The notes under the pieces were generated by a model. That model ran no database searches, was not told the DNA's origin, and worked only from the letters and a program-made list of their open reading frames with translations. From contig NC_088775.1 in the NCBI RefSeq assembly GCF_954871325.1, positions 34,883,561-34,947,560 on the forward strand: a DNA stretch of 64,000 nt. The letters are read 5' to 3'. Shown one piece after another: positions 55,896 through 64,000 of the stretch. The position numbers were made by a program, and so were the translations under genes. Source of the DNA: Gordionus sp. m RMFG-2023 (lineage: Eukaryota; Nematomorpha; Gordioida; Chordodea; Parachordodidae). The stretch's first letter is position 1. Every line of letters begins with the position of its first letter.

Positions 55896-57934
55896 ATATC
55901 TAAGCGGTTTTGGATAGAGAATTAAATTCTGAGTTCAATGATATATATATATTCAAAATTACTTTTAAAATGTTAGCCTTTCCCCTATAAATGTCTTTCG
56001 CGACAAAATATTTATTTTGTGAACCGGAAACGTAAAAAAATACATCTAAGCGGTTTTGGATAGAGAATCAAATTCTGAGTTCAATGATATAAATATATTC
56101 AAAATTACATTTAAAATGTTAGCCTTTTCCCTATAAATGTCTTTCGCGACAAAATATTTATTTTGTGAACCGAAAATTAAAAATACATCTAAGCGGTTTT
56201 GGATAGAGAATTAAATTCTGAGTTCAATGATATAAATATATTCAAAATTACTTTTAAAATGCTAGCCTTTCCCATATAAATGTCTTTCGCGACAAAAAAT
56301 TTATTTTGTGAACCGGAAACGTAATAAAATACATCTAACCTCTTTTGGATAGAGAATTAAATTCTGAGTTCAATGATATAAATATATTCAAAATTACTTT
56401 TAAAATGTTAGCCTTGCCCCTATAAATGTCTTTTGCGACAAAATATTTATTTTGTGAACCGGAAATTAAAAATACATCTAAGCGGTTTTGCATAGAGAAT
56501 TAAATTCTGAGTTCAATGATATAAATATATTCAAAATTATTTTTAAAATGTTAGCCTTTCCCCTATAAATGTCTTTATTGACAAAATATTTATTTTGTGA
56601 ACCGGAAATTAAAAATACATCTAAGCGGTTTTGGATAGAGAATTAAATTCTGAGTTCAATGATATAAATATATTCAAAATTACTTTTAAAATGTTAGCCT
56701 TTCCCATATAAATGTCTTTCGCGACAAAAAATTTATTTTGTGAACCGGAAACGTAATAAAATACATCTAAGCGGTTTTGGATAGAGAATTAAATTCTGAG
56801 TTCAATGATATAAATATATTCAAAATTACTTTTAAAATGCTAGCCTTTTCCCTATAAATGTCTTTCGCGACAAAAAATTTATTTTGTGAACCGGAAACGT
56901 AATAAAATACATCTAACCTCTTTTGGATAGAGAATTAAATTCTGAGTTCAATGATATAAATATATTCAAAATTACTTTTAAAATGTTAGCCTTTCCCCTA
57001 TAAATGTCTTTCGCGACAAAATATTTATTTTGTAAACCGGAAATTAAAAATACATCTAAGCGGTTTTGGATAGAGAATTAAATTCTGAGTTCAATGATAT
57101 AAATATATTCAAAATTACTTTTAAAATGTTAGCCTTTTCCCTATAAATGTCTTTCGCGACAAAATATTTATTTTGTGAACCGGAAATTAAAAATACATCT
57201 AAGCGGTTTTGGATAGAGAATTAAATTCTGAGTTCAATGATATAAATATATTCAAAATTACTTTTAAAATGTTAGCCTTTTCCCTATAAATGTCTTTCGC
57301 GACAAAAGATTTATTTTGTGAACCGGAAACGTAAAAAAATACATCTAAGCGGTTTTGGATAGAGAATTAAATTCTGAGTTCAATGATATAAATATATTCA
57401 AAATTACTTTTAAAATGTTAGCCTTTCCCCTATAAATGTCTTTCGCGACAAAATATTTATTTTGTGAACCGGAAATTAAAAATACATCTAAGCGGTTTTG
57501 GATAGAGAATTAAATTCTGAGTTCAATGATATAAATATATTCAAAATTACTTTTAAAATGTTAGCCTTTCCTATATAAATGTCTTTCGCGACAAAAAATT
57601 TATTTTGTGAACCGGAAACGTAAAAAAATACATCTAAGCGGTTTTGGATAGAGAATTAAATTCTGAGTTCAATGATATAAATATATTCAAAATTACTTTT
57701 AAAATGTTAGCCTTTCCCCCTATAAATGTCTTTCGCGACAAAATAATTTTGTGAACCAGAAATTAAAAATACATCTAAGCAGTTTTGGATAGAGAATTAA
57801 ATTCTGAGTTCAATGATATAAATATATTCAAAATTACTTTTAAAATGTTAGCCTTTCCCCTATAAATGTCTTTCGCGACAAAATATTTATTTTGTGAACC
57901 GGAAATTAAAAATACATCTAAGCGGTTTTGGATA

Positions 57935-58777
57935 GAGAATTAAATTCTGAGTTCATTGATATAAATATATTCAATCCCCTATAAATGTCTTTCGCGACAA
58001 AATATTTATTTTGTGAACCGGAAACGTTATAAAATACATCTAAGAGGTTTTGGATAGAGAATTAAATTCTGAGTTCAATGATATAAATATATTCAAAATT
58101 ACTTTTAAAATGTTAGCCTTTCCCATATAAATGTCTTTCGCGACAAAAAATATATTTTGTGAACCGGAAACGTAAAAAAATACATCTAAGCGGTTTTGGA
58201 TAGAGAATTAAATTCTGAGTTCAATGATATAAATATATTCAAAATTACTTTTAAAATGTTAACCTTTCCCCTATAAATGTCTTTCGCGACAAAAATTTTA
58301 TTTTGTGAGAAAACGTAAAAAAATACATCTAAGCGGTTTTGGATAGAGAATTAAATTCTGAGTTCAATGATATAAATATATTCAAAATTATTTTTAAAAT
58401 GTTAGCCTTTCCCCTATAAATGTCTTTCTCGACAAAATATTTATTTTGTGGACCGGAAATTAAAAATATATCTAAGCGGTTTTGGATAGAGAATTAAATT
58501 CTGAGTTCAATGATATAAATATATTCAAAATTACTTTTAAAATGTTAGCCTTTCCCCTATAAATGTCTTTCGCGACAAAATATTTATTTTGTGAACCGGA
58601 AATTAAAAATACATCTAAGCGGTTTTGGATAGAGAATTAAATTCTGAGTTCAATGATATATATATATTCAAAATTACTTTTAAAATGTTAGCCTTTCCCC
58701 TATAAATGTCTTTCGCGACAAAAGATTTATTTTGTGAACCGAAAACGTATGAAAATACATCTAAGCGGTTTTGGATA
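57935..58777 (-). repeat. Inverted HOR module, copy 2
   Basis: This is identical in order and length to the copy at 54353 and lies 3582 bp away. It shares the private TTTCTCGAC and GTGGACCGG changes of that copy (58425 and 58448). On its lower-coordinate side it is flanked by B and a K monomer (plus-strand CCCCCTATAAATG, AAATAATTTTG near 57711). Confidence 0.86.
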
Positions 58778-59910
58778 GAGAATTAAATTCTTAGTTCAAT
58801 GATATAAATATATTCAAAATTATGTTTAAAATGTTAGCCTTTCCCCTATAAATGTCTTTCGCGACAAAATATTTATTTTGTAAACCGGAAATTAAAAATA
58901 TATCTAAGCGGTTTTGGATAGAGAATTAAATTCTGAGTTCAATGATATATATATATTCAAAATTACTTTTAAAATGTTAGCCTTTCACCTATAAATGTCT
59001 TTCGCGACAAAATATTTATTTTGTAAACCGGAAATTAAAAATACATCTAAGCGGTTTTGGATAGAGAATTAAATTCTGAGTTCAATGATATAAATATATT
59101 CAAAATTACTTTTAAAATGTTAGCCTTTTCCCTATAAATGTCTTTCGCGACAAAATATTTATTTTGTGAACCGAAAACGTATGAAAATACATCTAAGCGG
59201 TTTTGGATAGAGAATTAAATTCTTAGTTCAATGATATAAATATATTCAAAATTATGTTTAAAATGTTAGCCTTTCCCCTATAAATGTCTTTCGCGACAAA
59301 ATATTTATTTTGTAAACCGGAAATTAAAAATATATCTAAGCGGTTTTGGATAGAGAATTAAATTCTGAGTTCAATGATATAAATATATTCAAAATTACTT
59401 TTAAAATGTTAGCCTTTTCCCTATAAATGTCTTTCGCGACAAAATATTTATTTTGTGAACCGAAAACGTATGAAAATACATCTAAGCGGTTTTGGATAGA
59501 GAATTAAATTCTTAGTTCAATGATATAAATATATTCAAAATTACTTTTAAAATGTTAGCCTTTCCCCTATAAATGTCTTTCGCGACAAAATATTTATTTT
59601 GTAAACCGGAAATTAAAAATACATCTAAGCGGTTTTGGATAGAGAATTAAATTCTGAGTTCAATGATATAAATATATTCAAAATTACTTTTAAAATGTTA
59701 GCCTTTTCCCTATAAATGTCTTTCGCGACAAAATATTTATTTTGTGAACCGAAAACGTATGAAAATACATCTAAGCGGTTTTGGATAGAGAATTAAATTC
59801 TTAGTTCAATGATATAAATATATTCAAAATTATGTTTAAAATGTTAGCCTTTCCCCTATAAATGTCTTTCGCGACAAAATATTTATTTTGTAAACCGGAA
59901 ATTAAAAATA
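58640..59910 (-). repeat. 289-bp dimer HOR, expanded copy with four H' markers
   Basis: Markers lie at 58747, 59179, 59468 and 59757. The first interval is 432 bp because an extra short monomer is present, and the other two are 289 bp. Against the 55.0-55.9 kb copy the offset grows from 3582 to 3725 and then to 4012 bp. That equals one extra 143-bp monomer, then one extra dimer less the 2-bp deletion near 60370. Outer bounds are approximate. Confidence 0.8.
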
Positions 59911-61519
59911 TATCTAAGCGGTTTTGGATAGAGAATTAAATTCTGAGTTCAATGATATATATATATTCAAAATTACTTTTAAAATGTTAGCCTTTCCCCT
60001 ATAAATGTCTTTCGCGACAAAATATTTATTTTGTGAACCGGAAACGTAAAAAAATACATCTAAGCGGTTTTGGATAGAGAATCAAATTCTGAGTTCAATG
60101 ATATAAATATATTCAAAATTACATTTAAAATGTTAGCCTTTTCCCTATAAATGTCTTTCGCGACAAAATATTTATTTTGTGAACCGGAAATTAAAAATAC
60201 ATCTAAGCGGTTTTGGATAGAGAATTAAATTCTGAGTTCAATGATATAAATATATTCAAAATTACTTTTAAAATGCTAGCCTTTCCCATATAAATGTCTT
60301 TCGCGACAAAAAATTTATTTTGTGAACCGGAAACGTAATAAAATACATCTAACCTCTTTTGGATAGAGAATAATTCTGAGTTCAATGATATAAATATATT
60401 CAAAATTACTTTTAAAATGTTAGCCTTGCCCCTATAAATGTCTTTTGCGACAAAATATTTATTTTGTGAACCGGAAATTAAAAATACATCTAAGCGGTTT
60501 TGCATAGAGAATTAAATTCTGAGTTCAATGATATAAATATATTCAAAATTATTTTTAAAATGTTAGCCTTTCCCCTATAAATGTCTTTATTGACAAAATA
60601 TTTATTTTGTGAACCGGAAATTAAAAATACATCTAAGCGGTTTTGGATAGAGAATTAAATTCTGAGTTCAATGATATAAATATATTCAAAATTACTTTTA
60701 AAATGTTAGCCTTTCCCATATAAATGTCTTTCGCGACAAAAAATTTATTTTGTGAACCGGAAACGTAATAAAATACATCTAAGCGGTTTTGGATAGAGAA
60801 TTAAATTCTGAGTTCAATGATATAAATATATTCAAAATTACTTTTAAAATGCTAGCCTTTTCCCTATAAATGTCTTTCGCGACAAAAAATTTATTTTGTG
60901 AACCGGAAACGTAATAAAATACATCTAACCTCTTTTGGATAGAGAATTAAATTCTGAGTTCAATGATATAAATATATTCAAAATTACTTTTAAAATGTTA
61001 GCCTTTCCCCTATAAATGTCTTTCGCGACAAAATATTTATTTTGTAAACCGGAAATTAAAAATACATCTAAGCGGTTTTGGATAGAGAATTAAATTCTGA
61101 GTTCAATGATATAAATATATTCAAAATTACTTTTAAAATGTTAGCCTTTTCCCTATAAATGTCTTTCGCGACAAAATATTTATTTTGTGAACCGGAAATT
61201 AAAAATACATCTAAGCGGTTTTGGATAGAGAATTAAATTCTGAGTTCAATGATATAAATATATTCAAAATTACTTTTAAAATGTTAGCCTTTTCCCTATA
61301 AATGTCTTTCGCGACAAAAGATTTATTTTGTGAACCGGAAACGTAAAAAAATACATCTAAGCGGTTTTGGATAGAGAATTAAATTCTGAGTTCAATGATA
61401 TAAATATATTCAAAATTACTTTTAAAATGTTAGCCTTATCCCTATAAATGTCTTTCGCGACAAAAAATTTATTTTGTGAACCGGAAACGTAAAAGAATAC
61501 ATCTAAGCGGTTTTGGATA

Positions 61520-62249
61520 GAGAATTAAATTCTGAGTTCAGTGATATAAATATATTCAAAATTACTTTTAAAATGTTAGCCTTTTCCCTATAAATGTCTT
61601 TCGCCACAAAAGATTTATTTTGTGAATCGGAAACGTAAAAAAATACATCTAAGAGGTTTTGGATAGAGAATTAAATTCTGAGTTTAGTGATATAAATATA
61701 TTCAAAATTACTTTTAAAATGTTAGCCTTTCCCATATAAATGTCTTTCGCGACAAATAATTTATTTTGTGAACCGGAAAGGTAATAAAATACATCTAAGC
61801 GGTATTGGATAGAGAATTAAATTCTGAGTTCAATGATATAAATATATTCAAAATTACTTTTAAAATGTTAGCCTTTTCCCTATAAATGTCTTTCGCGACA
61901 AAAATTTTATTTTGTGAACCGAAAACGTAAAAAAATACATCTAAGCGGTTTTGGATAGAGAATTAAATTCTGAGTTCAATGATATAAATATATTCAAAAT
62001 TACTTTTAAAATGTTAGCCTTTCCTATATAAATGTCTTTCGCGACAAAAAATTTATTTTGTGAACCGGAAACGTTATAAAATACATCTAAGCGGTATTGG
62101 ATAGAGAATTAAATTCTGAGTTCAGTGATATAAATATATTCAAAATTACTTTTAAAATGTTAGCCTTTCCCCTATAAATGTCTTTCGCCACAAAAGATTT
62201 ATTTTGTGAACCGGAAACGTAAAAAAATACATCTAAGCGGTTTTGGATA
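61520..62249 (-). repeat. Inverted L block (five 146-bp monomers)
   Basis: Read on the minus strand this has the same order as the left-arm L blocks. GTGGCG markers (plus-strand CGCCAC at 61602 and 62186) are 584 bp apart and enclose TATATAGGAAAGG, a D-like monomer with GGGAAAAGG, ACCTTTCC with AAATTATTTG, ATCACTAAAC and CCGATTCAC. The total length, 730 bp, equals that of the left copies. This shows directly that both arms derive from one ordered array. Confidence 0.87.
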
Positions 62250-63257
62250 GAGAATTAAATTCTGAGTTCAGTGATATAAATATATTCAAAATTACTTTTA
62301 AAATGTTAGCCTTTCCCCTATAAATGTCTTTCGCGACAAAAGATTTCTTTTGTGAACCGGAAACGTAAAAAAATACATCTAAGCGGTTTTGGATAGAGAA
62401 TTAAATTCTGAGTTCAATGATATAAATATATTCAAAATTACATTTAAAATGTTAGCCTTTTCCCTATAAATGTCTTTCGCGACAAAATATTTATTTTGTG
62501 AACCGGAAATTAAAAATACATCTAAGCGGTTTTGGATAGAGAATTAAATTCTGAGTTCAATGATATAAATATATTCAAAATTACTTTTAAAATGCTAGCC
62601 TTTCCCATATAAATGTCTTTCGCGACAAAAAATTTATTTTGTGAACCGGAAACGTAATAAAATACATCTAACCTCTTTTGGATAGAGAATTAAATTCTGA
62701 GTTCAATGATATAAATATATTCAAAATTACTTTTAAAATGTTAGCCTTTCCCCTATAAATGTCTTTCGCGACAAAATATTTATTTTGTGAACCGGAAATT
62801 AAAAATACATCTAAGCGGTTTTAGATAGAGAATTAAATTCTGAGTTCAATGATATAAATATATTCAAAATTACTTTTAAAATGTTAGCCTTTCCTATATA
62901 AATGTCTTTCGCGACAAAAAATTTATTTTGTGAACCGGAAACGTAAAAAAATACATCTAAGCGGTTTTGGATAGAGAATTAAATTCTGAGTTCAATGATA
63001 TAAATATATTCAAAATTACTTTTAAAATGTTAGCCTTTCCCCCTATAAATGTCTTTCGCGACAAAATAATTTTGTGAACCAGAAATTAAAAATACATCTA
63101 AGCGGTTTTGGATAGAGAATTAAATTCTGAGTTCAATGATATAAATATATTCAAAATTACTTTTAAAATGTTAGCCTTTCCCCTATAAATGTCTTTCGCG
63201 ACAAAATATTTATTTTGTGAACCGGAAATTAAAAATACATCTAAGCGGTTTTGGATA

Positions 63258-64000
63258 GAGAATTAAATTCTGAGTTCATTGATATAAATATATTCAATCC
63301 CCTATAAATGTCTTTCGCGACAAAATATTTATTTTGTGAACCGGAAACGTTATAAAATACATCTAAGAGGTTTTGGATAGAGAATTAAATTCTGAGTTCA
63401 ATGATATAAATATATTCAAAATTACTTTTAAAATGTTAGCTTTTCCCATATAAATGTCTTTCGCGACAAAAAATATATTTTGTGAACCGGAAACGTAAAA
63501 AAATACATCTAAGCGGTTTTGGATAGAGAATTAAATTCTGAGTTCAATGATATAAATATATTCAAAATTACTTTTAAAATGTTAGCCTTTCCCCTATAAA
63601 TGTCTTTCGCGACAAAAATTTTATTTTGTGAGAAAACGTAAAAAAATACATCTAAGCGGTTTTGGATAGAGAATTAAATTCTGAGTTCAATGATATAAAT
63701 ATATTCAAAATTATTTTTAAAATGTTAGCCTTTCCCCTATAAATGTCTTTCGCGACAAAATATTTATTTTGTGGACCGGAAATTAAAAATACATCTAAGC
63801 GGTTTTGGATAGAGAATTAAATTCTGAGTTCAATGATATAAATATATTCAAAATTACTTTTAAAATGTTAGCCTTTCCCCTATAAATGTCTTTCGCGACA
63901 AAATATTTATTTTGTGAACCGGAAATTAAAAATACATCTAAGCGGTTTTGGATAGAGAATTAAATTCTGAGTTCAATGATATATATATATTCAAAATTAC
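63258..64000 (-). repeat. Inverted HOR module, copy 3, cut by window end
   Basis: The J, A', I and B' monomers of the module are present 5323 bp after copy 2. K and the CCTATATAAATG marker on its lower side keep the same 5323-bp spacing. B' keeps GTGGACCGG (63771) but reads TTTCGCGAC rather than TTTCTCGAC, so it is a slightly different lineage. The rest of the module lies beyond the window. Confidence 0.83.

Larger units (their letters stand above)
53203..64000 (-). repeat. Satellite DNA array, right arm, inverted
   Basis: This is the same satellite as the left arm read on the minus strand, about 75 monomers head-to-tail and uninterrupted to the window end. The reverse complement shows the same landmarks, including TCGCGA and CCGGTTCAC. 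It carries the same variant modules (J, I, K, L, E, F, G types) in the same relative order. It also has private variants, for example GTATGAAAATAC together with CTTAGTTCAATG on the plus strand, which I did not find in the left arm. There are no genes and no foreign insertions. The array runs off the window edge. Confidence 0.97.

Noticed and set aside
29270-57973. The same 3582-bp spacing on both arms as proof that the same 25-monomer unit repeats on both
   Set aside because: The monomer orders within the two 3582-bp intervals differ after the first few units (J, B, K are shared, then they diverge). Equal length is probably coincidence, favoured by the small set of monomer lengths.
60203-60505. 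A 100-residue open frame on the minus strand with an internally repeated translation (LDVF...SGSQNK...VAKDIY...GKA.ILKVILNIFISLNSE, twice)
   Set aside because: It is two satellite monomers read through. A 2-bp loss near 60370 happens to keep the frame open; neighbouring monomers have stops in all frames. There is no start context, no homologous domain and no conservation of the frame.
1-64000. CENP-B box in the monomer
   Set aside because: The pattern needs TTCG followed at fixed spacing by CGGG. CGGG does not occur in the monomer on either strand; only CCGGT/ACCGG is present.
1-64000. Assignment to a named satellite such as the 142-bp tenebrionid beetle satellites
   Set aside because: The monomer length is similar, but I cannot match the sequence from memory and length alone is not evidence. 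A database search would decide.

Overview
The window is a single satellite-DNA array. I see no protein-coding gene, RNA gene, CRISPR array or transposon in it. From base 1 to 53002 the sequence is a head-to-tail tandem repeat of an AT-rich monomer (about 27% GC by hand count), mostly 143 or 146 bp long, roughly 368 copies. Bases 53003-53202 are exactly 200 Ns, an assembly gap. From 53203 to 64000 the same satellite continues in the opposite orientation, roughly 75 copies. All positions, spacings and copy counts were read by eye and may be off by a base or two; monomer totals are length divided by mean monomer size.

The monomers fall into recognisable variants, and these recur in fixed order, so the array has a higher-order repeat (HOR) structure. 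I use ad hoc letters: A long (146 bp, with ACG), B short (143 bp), C (GATATA start, GGTTTAC), D (CCAATACC, TTTTCGG), E (AGAGG start, TATGGG, GCTAGC), H (GATGTTATTTTTTACG), I (TTTTCTCAC), J (24-bp deletion), K (5-bp shorter), L (GTGGCG). The clearest module is a six-monomer block H-B-B'-I-A'-J of 843 bp. It occurs five times left of the gap, and in inverted orientation two complete times plus one cut by the window end on the right. Layered on this are segmental duplications with spacings such as 2431, 2006, 3128, 3582, 5323, 10164 and 12678 bp, and local amplifications of two-, five- and seven-monomer units (289, 697, 705 and 1012 bp). This is the pattern expected from repeated unequal exchange and segmental duplication.

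The sequence does not name the organism. It suggests a eukaryotic heterochromatic array, pericentromeric, centromeric or subtelomeric. The low GC with four to five CpG per monomer (not depleted) fits an invertebrate such as an insect better than a heavily methylated vertebrate or plant genome, but that is weak inference. I could not match the monomer to a named satellite family.

The most interesting points are the orientation switch exactly at the 200-N gap, the inverted arm that keeps the same module order but carries its own version of the H monomer, the local HOR expansions that distinguish otherwise duplicated blocks, and three dyad-symmetric motifs inside each monomer.
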